62,542 nt of DNA from Bacteroidales bacterium (GTDB lineage Bacteria > Bacteroidota > Bacteroidia > Bacteroidales > Muribaculaceae), in NCBI GenBank assembly GCA_030524805.1, contig JAUNFY010000009.1:1-62542 (forward strand). Direction: 5' to 3'. The stretch's first letter is position 1. Each line of letters starts with the position of its first letter. Under the pieces are notes generated by a model. The model saw nothing but the letters and a program-made list of their open reading frames with translations. It did no database searches and was not told the origin of the DNA. The position numbers were made by a program, and so were the translations under genes. Shown in pieces: positions 26,339-35,154 of the stretch.

Positions 26339-26865
26339 CCCTTCCGCCGCTCCCTCCTTATCTCCCCTCGCTGACTTGGATGCAGGCCGATGAGGCCGGG
26401 CGCGCCGGAATGTCGCCTCGCGACTTCTCCCGCACTCTCGTGGCGTCGAACTCTCCCGGCGGAATGGTGCTCTCGGTCCCCGTGGTAGGCGGGGCGCCCG
26501 CTTTGAAAAGATTGAAGCCCGGGCAACTGCAGGTGTCGTCCCACGGCGATTGGCCGAGGGTGCATCTCGGAGCCATCGAGGCTGCCTACGGTCGCGAACC
26601 GTTCTTCCAGCATCTCTTCCCCGACTTGGCGGAGATAATCATACATTATCCGGTATCGCTCGCCGACATGAATGCCCGCCTGCTCTCCGCGCTGCTCGAA
26701 GGTATTGATTTTTATAGGAATATAGCCGACATAAGAGGCATGCGGGAGGCTCATCCCGCCCGCTTCGCCGACATACGGCAACGCTTGATGCGCCGTGTCG
26801 ATCCTTCCCGTTCGGTGGTGGAGGCGTTCTTCCGCTTCGGCCCCGATGTGGCCTTCCTCCTCTGA
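26329..26865 (+). CDS. WbqC-family protein
   Basis: 178 residues. The ATG at 26329 lies inside the last codons of lepB and gives MELTLPPLPPYLPSLTWM, the expected N-terminus of WbqC-like proteins. Other recognisable parts are LVASNSPGGMVLSVPVVGG and HLGAIEAAYGREPFFQHLFPD (in two blocks near residues 42 and 84). WbqC-like proteins are found in polysaccharide gene clusters and after lepB in Bacteroidales; their reaction is not established. The sequence has no signal peptide, so it should act in the cytoplasm. Confidence 0.8.
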   Translation: MELTLPPLPPYLPSLTWMQADEAGRAGMSPRDFSRTLVASNSPGGMVLSVPVVGGAPALKRLKPGQLQVSSHGDWPRVHLGAIEAAYGREPFFQHLFPDLAEIIIHYPVSLADMNARLLSALLEGIDFYRNIADIRGMREAHPARFADIRQRLMRRVDPSRSVVEAFFRFGPDVAFLL

Positions 26866-26911
26866 TTGCCGGTGGCTGATTTTTGTAGTATTGAATTTTA
26901 GGTTTGAGATT

Positions 26912-27541
26912 TTGAAGATTTTACGAGTCATATTGGTGTTGGTCTTAGCTTCCGTGGCTTTCGGAAGCCGGGCCGACATTCCCGAATATGAGGAGAATCC
27001 GAAAATCACCATCAAACCCGTCAGGGGCTTCTACAGGTTTGTCGATGAATATGGCGATGTGGTCAGGATGACCGTATTCAACGATTTCTTCGTCTATCCT
27101 CCCATGAAGTTCAAGAATAAGAAGCAGGAGGAATTCTATTGGCGCACCGTGCGCGATGTACGCAAAACTCTCCCTTATGCCAAACTCGCTTTCGCCACCC
27201 TTTGCGAAACCTACGAATACATCCAGACCATCCCCGACGAGAAGACGCGCGAAAAGCATCTCAAGCGCCTCGAGAAGGACATTTTCGAGCAGTATAAGCC
27301 CGTGGTAAAGCACATGACCAAGAATCAGGGCAAGATTCTGCTGAAACTCATCAACCGGGAAACGGACCAGAGCTCCTTCAACATCGTGAAAGCCTTCCTC
27401 GGAAGTTTCCGCGCCGGTTTCTGGCAGACTTTCGGCAAATTCTTCGGCATGAACATGAAAGCCGGTTTCAACCCCGACAAGAACAAGGAAGACGCCACCA
27501 TCGACCGCATAGCCCACCTTATTGAGCAGGGTGCGCTCTGA
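26912..27541 (+). CDS. DUF4294-family exported protein
   Basis: 209 residues from the TTG at 26912, chosen because it gives a clean signal peptide (KILRVILVLVLASVAFGSRA); the longest frame from 26795 would translate the end of the WbqC gene in another frame. The mature part has YRFVDEYGDVVRMTVFNDFF and FYWRTVRDVRKTLPYAKLA, both characteristic of DUF4294, a Bacteroidota family of unknown role. It is the last gene of the dapB run. Confidence 0.75.
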   Translation: MKILRVILVLVLASVAFGSRADIPEYEENPKITIKPVRGFYRFVDEYGDVVRMTVFNDFFVYPPMKFKNKKQEEFYWRTVRDVRKTLPYAKLAFATLCETYEYIQTIPDEKTREKHLKRLEKDIFEQYKPVVKHMTKNQGKILLKLINRETDQSSFNIVKAFLGSFRAGFWQTFGKFFGMNMKAGFNPDKNKEDATIDRIAHLIEQGAL

Positions 27542-27577
27542 CGCCCGCGGCCCTGTGCCGAAGTTTTGCCGCCCCGG

Positions 27578-27609
27578 CTTGCAAATACGGCAAACTTTTG
27601 TTAACTTTG
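27578..27609 (+). promoter_or_regulatory. Promoter of the DUF4369-like lipoprotein; start codon 4 bases behind the -7 box
   Basis: CTTG at 27578-27581, 20 bases, TAACTTTG at 27602-27609, then only four bases before the ATG at 27614. At the SRP RNA gene of this window the folded RNA begins 6 bases after the same box, so transcription here probably begins at or within the start codon: a leaderless or near-leaderless mRNA. Confidence 0.65.
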
Positions 27610-27613
27610 CTTC

Positions 27614-28714
27614 ATGAAGTATCTTGCAAAGACTTTTTCGTTCACATTCCTTTTCATCATCCTGCTTCTTTCGGGGTGCATGAAAAATGAACTTACCATA
27701 CGCTTCGATTTCCCGAAAAATTTTGTCGGCAACTACATTGTCGACTATTATGCGTGGAATTCCGAGAGAGGCACATGGATAGAGGCTGTCGCCCCGGTGC
27801 AGAACGGCGCTGCCTCCCTCACTTGCGCAGCCTCGAGGCCGACGCTCATCTATATCCGCGACGCATCCTCCCCCAACGCTTCCATCGCAATCTATGCCGA
27901 AAGAGGCGATGAGATTGTGATTGCCGGCGACAACCCCGACATGTATACATGGACCGTCACGGGCAACAAGGTGTCGGAGCGATGGAGCGCATGGCGCCGT
28001 CAGAATGCCGCCGTGCTCGGCGCTTCATTTGAAGGCTTCCCCGACAAGAGGAAGAAGGTGATATCCGATTTTGTAAAGGCCAATAAAGACGACAAACTCG
28101 CAGTGCTCGTGATGCTCACCGAGTGGAACCGACGCGAAGACGCCGATGGCTACCTCCGCCTTTGGAACATGATTGACAAGGATGCGAAGTCGGCGCGCCT
28201 GCTCGAACTGTGCGGCCCCACCGATATGCTCGGAGTCCAGTTCCTTGTCGAAGCCGACGGCTCCCTCTCCCCGGCGCGTGAGAAAGCGATGAAATCGGTC
28301 GTGTTCCGCACCCGCGGCAATGGAGTCGACACACTGAAGTTTGGAAAGGCGTCGGCATCGTTGCTTTATTTCTATGAAGATGACGACACCTCGCGCGGAG
28401 AGGCGATGGATTCCATAAAGAAGCTTGTGAAGCAGTATCCCGACTCCCTCACCCGCATCATGTCCGACGTGTGCGTGCGCCCCGACAGTATGGTGTGGAT
28501 CAATTCATTGCGCTCCGACACTGTCGCTACCATAGTCCGCGCCTGGGCCCCGCGCGGTATTGCCGATCCCACTCTTGTCGCGCTCGGTGCTTCCCGCATC
28601 CCCTGGTTTGTGGTTCTGGCGAAAGACGGCCGGAGCAGATATTCCGGCGCGGAGCTGAAAGATGCCGTGGCGGCCTTCCGCAAAGAGATGGATGCGGCCT
28701 CCGCTCATAAATAG
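27614..28714 (+). CDS. Lipoprotein with DUF4369-like and thioredoxin-like regions
   Basis: 366 residues. Lipoprotein signal with lipobox LLSGC. Residues about 25-110 (LTIRFDFPKNFVGNYIV, IAIYAERGDEIVIAGDN) resemble the beta-rich DUF4369 domain that precedes thioredoxin-like domains in Bacteroidales disulfide or redox lipoproteins. The middle is helical. The C-terminal region (ASRIPWFVVLAKDGRSRYSG near 325) has the cis-Pro strand and turn of a thioredoxin fold, but no CxxC is present, so a redox role is unlikely as it stands. Transcription appears near-leaderless. The family call is moderate. Confidence 0.7.
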   Translation: MKYLAKTFSFTFLFIILLLSGCMKNELTIRFDFPKNFVGNYIVDYYAWNSERGTWIEAVAPVQNGAASLTCAASRPTLIYIRDASSPNASIAIYAERGDEIVIAGDNPDMYTWTVTGNKVSERWSAWRRQNAAVLGASFEGFPDKRKKVISDFVKANKDDKLAVLVMLTEWNRREDADGYLRLWNMIDKDAKSARLLELCGPTDMLGVQFLVEADGSLSPAREKAMKSVVFRTRGNGVDTLKFGKASASLLYFYEDDDTSRGEAMDSIKKLVKQYPDSLTRIMSDVCVRPDSMVWINSLRSDTVATIVRAWAPRGIADPTLVALGASRIPWFVVLAKDGRSRYSGAELKDAVAAFRKEMDAASAHK

Positions 28715-28780
28715 CACTCCCGGGGCCCCGGCTCTCCAGGCATAACAAGCACCATAAGTACTCCTAATTCTGATACCGCA

Positions 28781-30355
28781 ATGCTGACAAAAGTTTATTC
28801 CGCCGCCATTTCAGGCATCGACGCCATAGTCGTCACTATCGAGACCGCCGTTGAGAGGGGCGCTCTCTTCAGCATCGTCGGTCTGGCCGACACTGCGGTC
28901 AAGGAGGCTTACACGCGCATCACTACGGCGCTAATGCAGAGCGGAATCGGATTTCCCCACAAGAGCACCGTCATCAACCTGTCTCCCGCCGATGTCAAGA
29001 AGGAGGGTGCGTCATTCGACCTCCCGATGGCTATCGGGGTGCTGGCGGCCAACGAGAAAGTGCCCGGCGAGCATCTTGCCGACTATATGATCATGGGCGA
29101 ACTCTCGCTCGATGGCTCCGTGCTCCCCGTCAAGGGTGTGCTCCCGATGGCGGTCAAGGCCCGCGAGATGGGTTTCAAACGTCTCATCGTGCCCGAGGCC
29201 AATGTCACCGAAGCCGCCATTGTCAATAAGGTCGAGGTGTTTGGTGTCCGCAACCTTGCCGATGCGGTCAATATCATCGCCGGATATTCCGACATACGCC
29301 CCACTGTGATCAACACACGCGAGATTTTTGCGTCGGAAGCGGAGAATTTCGACTTCGATTTCTCCGAGGTCAAGGGGCAGGATAGCGTGAAGCGCGCCTT
29401 TGAAGTGGCATGTGCCGGCGGCCACAACCTTCTCATGGTGGGCCCTCCCGGAGCCGGCAAGTCGATGATGGCAAAGCGCCTCCCCTCCATCCTTCCGCCA
29501 CTCGGCCTTGCCGAGGCGCTCGAGACCACCAAGATCCATTCCGTGGCCGGAAAACTGAAGCGCGGCTCCATGCTCATGACAAGGCGCCCCTTCCGCACAC
29601 CGCACCATACGGTGTCGCCCGTGGCTCTCGTCGGAGGCGGTGCCAACCCCATGCCCGGCGAGATTTCCCTCGCCCACAACGGCGTGTTATTCCTCGATGA
29701 GTTCCCAGAATTTTCCCGGTCCGTACTCGAAGTGCTGCGCCAGCCCATCGAAGACCGCACCATCACTGTGGCCCGCGCCAAATATACTGTCGATTATCCC
29801 GCCTCGTTCATGCTTGTGGCATCGATGAATCCCTGCCCGTGCGGCTACTATGGACACCCCACCAAGCAATGCACCTGCACGCCCGGTGCCGTGTCGAGAT
29901 ATATGAACCGGGTCAGCGGGCCGCTCCTCGACCGCATCGACATCCAGTGTGAGATCGAACCGGTCGCTTTCGACGACATGGCCAACCTGCAGCCCGGCGA
30001 GAGCAGCCGTAGCATCAGGGAGCGAGTGATAAGAGCGCGCGCCGTCCAGACGCTACGCTTCAAGGATGAAAAACACATCTACTGCAATGCGCAGATGAAT
30101 TCCCGCCTGTTGCATCAATACGCATGGCCCGACGAGGAAGGCCTCGCCAAGCTCAAAGACCGCATGACGCGCCTCAACATGTCGGCCCGCGCCTTCGACC
30201 GCATCCTCCGCGTGGCACGCACCATCGCCGACCTCGAATACTCCGCCACCATGCAGCCCGACGAAGCCGTCGCCGCCCCCGTCCTCAGCCGCCACATCGC
30301 CGAAGCCATCGGCTACCGCGCCCTCGACCGCGCCTCCTACGGCAAAATCTTCTGA
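28781..30355 (+). CDS. YifB/ComM-family Mg-chelatase-like AAA+ ATPase
   Basis: 524 residues. N-terminal Lon-protease-like fold domain (VEIETAV-like start, GLADTAVKEA, MQSGIGFPHKSTVINLSPAD), then the AAA+ module with Walker A GPPGAGKS near residue 222, Walker B GVLFLDEFPEF near 303, sensor SMNPCPCGYYGHP near 345 with a Cys-rich insert, and the C-terminal Mg-chelatase domain (SARAFDRILRVARTIADLE). The family includes ComM, a hexameric helicase for branch migration during natural transformation. In Bacteroidota the role is not proven. Confidence 0.9.
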   Translation: MLTKVYSAAISGIDAIVVTIETAVERGALFSIVGLADTAVKEAYTRITTALMQSGIGFPHKSTVINLSPADVKKEGASFDLPMAIGVLAANEKVPGEHLADYMIMGELSLDGSVLPVKGVLPMAVKAREMGFKRLIVPEANVTEAAIVNKVEVFGVRNLADAVNIIAGYSDIRPTVINTREIFASEAENFDFDFSEVKGQDSVKRAFEVACAGGHNLLMVGPPGAGKSMMAKRLPSILPPLGLAEALETTKIHSVAGKLKRGSMLMTRRPFRTPHHTVSPVALVGGGANPMPGEISLAHNGVLFLDEFPEFSRSVLEVLRQPIEDRTITVARAKYTVDYPASFMLVASMNPCPCGYYGHPTKQCTCTPGAVSRYMNRVSGPLLDRIDIQCEIEPVAFDDMANLQPGESSRSIRERVIRARAVQTLRFKDEKHIYCNAQMNSRLLHQYAWPDEEGLAKLKDRMTRLNMSARAFDRILRVARTIADLEYSATMQPDEAVAAPVLSRHIAEAIGYRALDRASYGKIF

Positions 30356-30426
30356 TTCCTCCAATAGCCGAATTTATAAAAGCTAAAGCTTTCACCCACC
30401 TCCAAATATCCTGCTTATTTGAAAAA

Positions 30427-30447
30427 GCGTAGGAGCTTCAGCTCCGC
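30427..30447 (+). repeat. REP hairpin upstream of the RAYT gene
   Basis: GTAG at 30429-30432 runs into a hairpin: GGAGC (30432-30436), loop TTCA, GCTCC (30441-30445). GTAG followed by a small hairpin is the known recognition layout of RAYT enzymes. The downstream copy keeps the layout with a base-pair-preserving change. Confidence 0.8.
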
Positions 30448-30460
30448 AAAAAAAGATAAA

Positions 30461-31360
30461 ATGAATGCGAATCCAAAGACCAAGCGCGCCCATTGGCATG
30501 ATTATCGCTCCCCGGCCAGATATATGATCACGCTTTCCAAAAGCCCCGGCATTCCCCCCTTCAGCCAAATAGAAGGCGATTGGAGGCTGCCGGTAGGCAC
30601 GCGAGGCTCATCCTATACCCGCTTGTCTTCAATCGGACGCATAATCGCTGACCGGCTATATCACATTTCAGATATACACCCATCGCTAAAAGCGGAGCAA
30701 TATATAGTAATGCCCGATCATGTGCATGTCTTGCTTTGGGTGCAGTCGATTCTTCCCGATCCGTTGGGATCATATATAGCAAGATTCAAAAATGCAATAA
30801 ATAAAGCATCTCTTACAAATCATATATTTGAAGATGAATTCAACGATCAGATTATCACCAATAAGAGAAATCTGAATTCCATTTATAATTATATCCGCTC
30901 AAATCCATATCGCCTCGCGGTGCGTCGTGCCTGTCCAGATTTCTTTGCCAGATGCAACGACATGATTATTGCTGGCATACCATGCCAACTCTATGGCAAT
31001 CTCCATCTCCTCGACAATCCTTTCAAGGATCAAGTCATAGTGCATAAGGCAGATAGCGATCAAACTTTCCTTGCCAATAAAGACCGCTGGCTATATACAG
31101 CCTCGAATGGTGGAGTTTTGGTCTCTCCTTTCATAAGCCCAAGGGAAAAATTCATCAGAAAAGAAGCCGAATCATCAGATGGAAAACTTATATTGATCAC
31201 CAACAGCTCTTTAGGAGATAGGGAAAAGCCATCCGGCAAAGACTTCGACCTATGCGCAGAAGGTCGCATGCTGATAATAGCCCCCTTGATTCCCATGCCC
31301 CTCGACCGCGCCACCTGCCTCAAAATGAATTCCCTCGCCGCTTACCTCGCCATGAAATAA
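30461..31360 (+). CDS. REP-associated tyrosine transposase (RAYT, Y1_Tnp) with extra C-terminal domain
   Basis: 299 residues; the start at 30461 begins after the upstream REP hairpin. Residues 10-140 are a Y1 transposase (HUH) domain: PDHVHVLLW with the metal-binding His pair at 87 and 89, then IARFKNAINKAS and YNYIRSNPYRL. In Escherichia coli RAYT the catalytic Tyr lies in WQRRYWEHLI; the aligned stretch here reads FEDEFNDQII, with Phe at 127, so single-strand cleavage activity is uncertain. About 140 residues follow beyond the usual domain (GGVLVSPFISPREKFIRKEA, CAEGRMLIIAPLI), which recall Rossmann-like folds of the DprA/SLOG type but are not firmly assigned. One gene between two REP hairpins fits a domesticated, single-copy RAYT. 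Confidence 0.85.
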   Translation: MNANPKTKRAHWHDYRSPARYMITLSKSPGIPPFSQIEGDWRLPVGTRGSSYTRLSSIGRIIADRLYHISDIHPSLKAEQYIVMPDHVHVLLWVQSILPDPLGSYIARFKNAINKASLTNHIFEDEFNDQIITNKRNLNSIYNYIRSNPYRLAVRRACPDFFARCNDMIIAGIPCQLYGNLHLLDNPFKDQVIVHKADSDQTFLANKDRWLYTASNGGVLVSPFISPREKFIRKEAESSDGKLILITNSSLGDREKPSGKDFDLCAEGRMLIIAPLIPMPLDRATCLKMNSLAAYLAMK

Positions 31361-31404
31361 TATGCCGCCGGCGCCTTTTCGCAATGGGCAAAAATATTTG
31401 GACT

Positions 31405-31427
31405 TGCGTAGGAACTTCAGTTCCGCA
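31405..31427 (+). repeat. REP hairpin downstream of the RAYT gene
   Basis: GTAG at 31408-31411, stem GGAAC (31411-31415), loop TTCA, GTTCC (31420-31424). Compared with the upstream copy, G-C became A-T on both sides of the stem, so pairing is conserved. Same orientation as the upstream copy. The rest of 31361-31572 is AT-rich without a gene. Confidence 0.8.
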
Positions 31428-31572
31428 ATATTAAATCCTCCAATTGGCATCTATCTCGCTGTTTGCCCGCTTCCGCCCCCACGGAATCCTCCTCATAAAA
31501 ACATATTATTCCCGAAATATGTTATACTTATATAAGCCCTTTCCGCTCTGACTGATACAGTAACGATAATCC

Positions 31573-31610
31573 CGGGATTCACATCCTCACCGATGAAAAC
31601 CGGAATCCCG
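31573..31610 (+). promoter_or_regulatory. Hairpin just ahead of the rnr start
   Basis: CGGGATTC (31573-31580) pairs exactly with GAATCCCG (31603-31610) over a 22-base loop. It ends 10 bases before the ATG and may affect ribosome access or mRNA stability of rnr. This is an inference from position only. Confidence 0.35.
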
Positions 31611-31620
31611 AATCAAATAA

Positions 31621-33852
31621 ATGACTATGAAGAAAAACTCATCCTCCCGGCCGTCGAAAAGAATGCGAAAGACGGAATTGCAGGAAAAAATATTGGCTTT
31701 CCTCGAAAAGGAAAAGCGCCAGGCATTCAACTATAAACAGATTGCTTACGCCATCGACGCCAAAGACTTCCACATGGACGTCATCAATCTGCTCGACGAG
31801 CTCGCCGCCAACGACATCATCCAGGAAGTGGGCCTCGGCAGATACAAGGCCCCGGCCAACCGTGGCACTGAAAACGTCGGCTTCTTCATCCGCCGCTCCA
31901 ACGGCAAGAATGCCGTCCTCATCGACGACGAGCAGATCATGGTGGCCGAACGCAACTCGATGCACGCCCTCAACGGCGACAAGGTGCGCGTGATGATCTC
32001 CGCGGCCCGTAAGGGCGTGGAACCCGAGGCACAGGTGCTCGAGATTCTTGAGGCGAAAGACCAGGTGTTCATCGGCGAGCTGAAGGTAGACCGCAACGTG
32101 GCGCGTCTCGTGCCCGACTCCAAATTCCTGGCCGCCGACATCATCCTCAACCGCAACAAACTGCGCGGAGGCAAGGACGGCGACAAGGCGATAGCACGCA
32201 TCACCATCTGGAAAGACGAGGAGATGTGCCCGCGTGGCGAAGTGGTCGACATCCTCGGCCGCAAAGGCGAGAACAATGCCGAGATGCACGCCATCCTCGC
32301 CGAGTTCGGCCTCCCCTACAAATATCCCGAGAATGTGGAGAAGGCCGCCGACAAGATCAGCGCCGGAATCACTCCGGAGGAAGTCGCAAAACGAGAGGAC
32401 TTCCGCGGCATCACCACCTTCACCATCGACCCCCGCGACGCAAAGGACTTCGACGACGCCCTCTCCATCCGCGTCCTCGCCAACGGCAACTATGAGGTCG
32501 GTGTGCACATCGCCGACGTAACCCATTACGTCACTCCCGGCTCCGTCATCGACAAGGAGGCCCAGAACCGCGCCACTTCCGTCTATCTCGTCGACCGCAC
32601 CATCCCCATGCTCCCCGAGCATCTCTGCAACGGCATCTGCTCGCTGCGCCCCAACGAGGAGAAACTCACCTTCTCGGCCATTTTCGAGATGGATGCGCAG
32701 GCCAATGTGGTCAATTCCAGGATCGGACGCACCGTGATCAGGAGCGACCGCCGCTTCACCTACGAGGAGGCTCAGCAGCGCATCGAGACCGGTGAGGGGG
32801 ATTTCGCCACCGAGATCAATGTCCTCAACGGGCTCGCCAAGCAGCTCCGCAAACGGCGCTACGACAACGGCGCCCTCGAGTTCGACCGCGCCGAGGTGCG
32901 TTTCGACATAGACGAGACCGGCCGCCCGCTGAGCGTCTACTTCAAGGAGTCGAAAGACGCCAACAAACTCATCGAGGAATTCATGCTGCTCGCCAACATC
33001 GCTGTGGCTGAGAAAATAGGCAAGGTGCCATCGGGCAAGAAAGCGAAGACTTTCGTATATCGCGTGCACGACACCCCCGACGCCGACAAACTCTCCAACC
33101 TCAGCAGCATCGCCTCGCGCTTTGGCTTCAAGATCAATGCAGAGGGCCGCTCCACCGAAGTCAACAAGAGCCTCAACCGCATGCTCCGCGATGTCAAGGG
33201 CAGGGGAGAGGAGACCATGCTCTCCATGCTCGCCATCCGCTCGATGGCTAAGGCTATCTACACCACCGCCAATGTAGGCCACTACGGCCTCGCGGTCCCC
33301 TTCTACACCCATTTCACATCTCCCATCCGTCGTTATCCCGACATGATGGTGCATCGCCTTCTGCAGCGGTATGCCGACGGCGGCCGAAGCGCCGACAAGA
33401 TCAAGGTGGAGGAGCAGTGCAAGCATTCATCCGATATGGAGCAGCTCGCAGCCAACGCTGAACGCGCCTCGATCCGCTACAAGCAGGTGGAATACATGCG
33501 CGACCGCCTCGGCCAGGTCTACGAGGGAGTGATCTCCGGCGTCACCGAATGGGGCGTATATGTGGAGCTCAACGAAAACCTCTGCGAAGGCCTTGTCCCG
33601 GTGCGCGACCTTGCCGACGACTACTACGACTACGATGAGAAAAACTATTGCCTCACAGGGCGTAAGACACACCGTAAATACACACTCGGTGACCGCGTGA
33701 AGGTGCAGGTGGCACGTGCCGACCTCGACAAGAAGCAGCTCGACTTCGCCCTCATTTCCGACGACGGCAACCCCAACCGACCCCTTCCGCAGGAGAAAAA
33801 GAATCATGGCAGAAACCAGCCCCGCCAGAAGCAAAGACGAAAAAAACGTTAA
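31621..33852 (+). CDS. rnr: Ribonuclease R
   Basis: 743 residues. 3'-to-5' exoribonuclease that degrades structured RNA, cytoplasmic. A winged-helix-like N-terminus (KILAFLEKEKRQAFNYKQIA) is followed by two cold-shock OB domains, the RNB catalytic domain with TIDPRDAKDFDDALS near residue 271 supplying the metal-binding Asp residues, HFTSPIRRYPDMMVHRLL near 562, and a C-terminal S1 domain (YEGVISGVTEWGVYVEL) with a basic tail. Length and order are those of bacterial RNase R. It could equally start at the second ATG, two codons later. Confidence 0.96.
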   Translation: MTMKKNSSSRPSKRMRKTELQEKILAFLEKEKRQAFNYKQIAYAIDAKDFHMDVINLLDELAANDIIQEVGLGRYKAPANRGTENVGFFIRRSNGKNAVLIDDEQIMVAERNSMHALNGDKVRVMISAARKGVEPEAQVLEILEAKDQVFIGELKVDRNVARLVPDSKFLAADIILNRNKLRGGKDGDKAIARITIWKDEEMCPRGEVVDILGRKGENNAEMHAILAEFGLPYKYPENVEKAADKISAGITPEEVAKREDFRGITTFTIDPRDAKDFDDALSIRVLANGNYEVGVHIADVTHYVTPGSVIDKEAQNRATSVYLVDRTIPMLPEHLCNGICSLRPNEEKLTFSAIFEMDAQANVVNSRIGRTVIRSDRRFTYEEAQQRIETGEGDFATEINVLNGLAKQLRKRRYDNGALEFDRAEVRFDIDETGRPLSVYFKESKDANKLIEEFMLLANIAVAEKIGKVPSGKKAKTFVYRVHDTPDADKLSNLSSIASRFGFKINAEGRSTEVNKSLNRMLRDVKGRGEETMLSMLAIRSMAKAIYTTANVGHYGLAVPFYTHFTSPIRRYPDMMVHRLLQRYADGGRSADKIKVEEQCKHSSDMEQLAANAERASIRYKQVEYMRDRLGQVYEGVISGVTEWGVYVELNENLCEGLVPVRDLADDYYDYDEKNYCLTGRKTHRKYTLGDRVKVQVARADLDKKQLDFALISDDGNPNRPLPQEKKNHGRNQPRQKQRRKKR

Positions 33853-33856
33853 AACA

Positions 33857-33888
33857 TTTGGCCGGGTCGGAAAAAAATTGTAATTTTG
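33857..33888 (+). promoter_or_regulatory. Promoter of the SRP RNA gene
   Basis: TTTG at 33857-33860, 20 bases, TAATTTTG at 33881-33888. The RNA's terminal stem begins at 33894, giving an internal estimate of about 5-6 bases between the -7 box and the first nucleotide. Confidence 0.85.
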
Positions 33889-33893
33889 CACCC

Positions 33894-33989
33894 GGATGAG
33901 TCCTGCACGACCAGCTCCCCGTGAACTCCCCCAGATCTTGACCGAAGCAAGGGTAGCGGGTTGAGCGGTGCGATGTAGTAAGCTCATCC
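33894..33989 (+). ncRNA. ffs: Small bacterial signal recognition particle RNA
   Basis: About 96 nt. The ends pair exactly (GGATGAG at 33894-33900 with CTCATCC at 33983-33989). Inside is the SRP domain IV core: GTGAACTCCCCCAG on the 5' side, a short apical hairpin, and ACCGAAGCAAGGGTAGCGGG on the 3' side, with the AGCA of the Ffh-binding internal loop. Lower stems (GCTC with GAGC, ACC with GGT) fit the rod shape. It has its own consensus promoter and runs into tRNA-Thr only 4 bases later, suggesting one transcript processed into two RNAs. Confidence 0.87.
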
Positions 33990-33993
33990 ACCT

Positions 33994-34067
33994 GCCTCTT
34001 TAGCTCAGTTGGCCAGAGCACGTGATTTGTAATCTCGGGGTCGTTGGTTCGAATCCGACAAGAGGCT
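33994..34067 (+). tRNA. tRNA-Thr (TGT)
   Basis: 74 bases. Acceptor GCCTCTT pairs with AAGAGGC, D-arm TAGCTCAGTTGGCCAGAGCA, anticodon loop TTTGTAA with anticodon TGT, T-arm GTTGG-TTCGAAT-CCGAC, discriminator T; CCA not encoded. The anticodon stem has one T-T mismatch. Downstream, 34068-34156 is AT-rich with a short CGACGAG...CTCGTCG hairpin that may end the transcript. Confidence 0.95.
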
Positions 34068-34156
34068 CACCCAGATAGCGACGAGTAGGCATCCGCCTCT
34101 CGTCGCTTTAAATTTTTAATCCCCTCGTTTCTTGATTTTTAATTAAGCAGTAGATT

Positions 34157-34477
34157 ATGTCATATATCTTTAATATCAGTTTCGTGGTCCCCGTTGCCCG
34201 AAAGCAGGGTTTCATCGGGTGGGCCTCGGGTGAGGCCCGGCTTGCCGCCGCTTCCGACACTCTACGCGACTTCCGCAGCCTCCTGGTGGCCGCCATACCC
34301 GGCGACACGGAATTCGACAAGTCGCCCGACCGCACTTTCTCCATCCAGCTCTGCTTCGATTCCCTCAAAGACTGCCGCGAGTGGCACGCTTCCCGTTTCG
34401 ACTCCCTCATGCTCTCCTATTCCGCATGGCATGGCCCGAACCCCCTCTTCTTCGCCACAATCCTCAAGGAGGTATGA
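34157..34477 (+). CDS. DUF4286-family small protein
   Basis: 106 residues, no signal peptide. It starts [12 protein letters not shown] and contains [20 protein letters not shown], a ferredoxin-like beta-alpha-beta look consistent with DUF4286, a small Bacteroidota family usually found directly before ruvC. It lies 25 bases ahead of ruvC. Function unknown; a dimeric ferredoxin-like (ABM-like) fold is my inference. Confidence 0.65.
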   Translation: MSYIFNISFVVPVARKQGFIGWASGEARLAAASDTLRDFRSLLVAAIPGDTEFDKSPDRTFSIQLCFDSLKDCREWHASRFDSLMLSYSAWHGPNPLFFATILKEV

Positions 34478-34502
34478 ACTTGCAGCTCAAAGCGAAAGAA
34501 AC

Positions 34503-35087
34503 ATGAATCTTGAACTTAAGAAATACGACAGGATTATAATGGGCATCGACCCCGGCACAAACGTGATGGGATACGGTGTGCTCGGCATCACAGGCCGCAA
34601 GGCCGAGATGATAGTGATGGGCGTCATAAAGCTCAACCGTTTCGAGTCGCACTATCTGCGCCTCGCGCGCATCTATGAGCGCGTGAGCGGCATAGTGACC
34701 CAGTACCTGCCCGACGAACTCGCCATCGAGGCCCCCTTCTTCGGCAAGAATGTCCAGTCGATGCTCAAGCTCGGCCGCGCGCAGGGGGTGGCGATGGCTG
34801 CCGCCCTCGCAAAGGATATACCCATCGCCGAGTATCCACCGCTCAACGTAAAGAAGGCCGTCACAGGCAACGGTCAGGCCTCAAAGGAGCAGGTGGCCAA
34901 CATGCTCAAGCATCTCCTCTCTATTCCGGAGGAGAAAATGCCCGACATGCTCGACGCCACCGACGCCCTCGCCGTTGCCCTCACTCATTTCTATGAGTCG
35001 TCAAAGCCGGCCGTGGCCAAAGGCCCGAAATCATGGAAGGATTTCCTCTCGCAGAATCCCGATCGCATCGCGCCCCGCCTCAAATAA
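34503..35087 (+). CDS. ruvC: Holliday junction resolvase RuvC
   Basis: 194 residues. Structure-specific endonuclease that cuts Holliday junctions after RuvAB branch migration. The start at 34503 ([11 protein letters not shown]) puts the RNase H-like first strand [15 protein letters not shown], with the first catalytic Asp, near residue 14; the second acidic residue is in [14 protein letters not shown] near 74, and [12 protein letters not shown] near 148 supplies the last pair. Length fits the family plus a short C-terminal extension. Confidence 0.95.
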   Translation: MNLELKKYDRIIMGIDPGTNVMGYGVLGITGRKAEMIVMGVIKLNRFESHYLRLARIYERVSGIVTQYLPDELAIEAPFFGKNVQSMLKLGRAQGVAMAAALAKDIPIAEYPPLNVKKAVTGNGQASKEQVANMLKHLLSIPEEKMPDMLDATDALAVALTHFYESSKPAVAKGPKSWKDFLSQNPDRIAPRLK

Positions 35088-35154
35088 GCCCTCTTCTCCG
35101 CATTTCATGTTGTGAAACATATTTTCCACTCTTCTCCCTCTTCAATTATTTTTG

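Noticed and set aside
31639-33426. 595-codon open frame on the minus strand opposite rnr
   Set aside because: Antisense shadow of a well-supported RNase R gene; Val/Gly/Asp-rich without motifs.
34194-34502. Long N-terminal extension of RuvC in frame from 34194
   Set aside because: It overlaps the DUF4286 gene in another frame and adds residues absent from the family; the ATG at 34503 fits the normal RuvC start.
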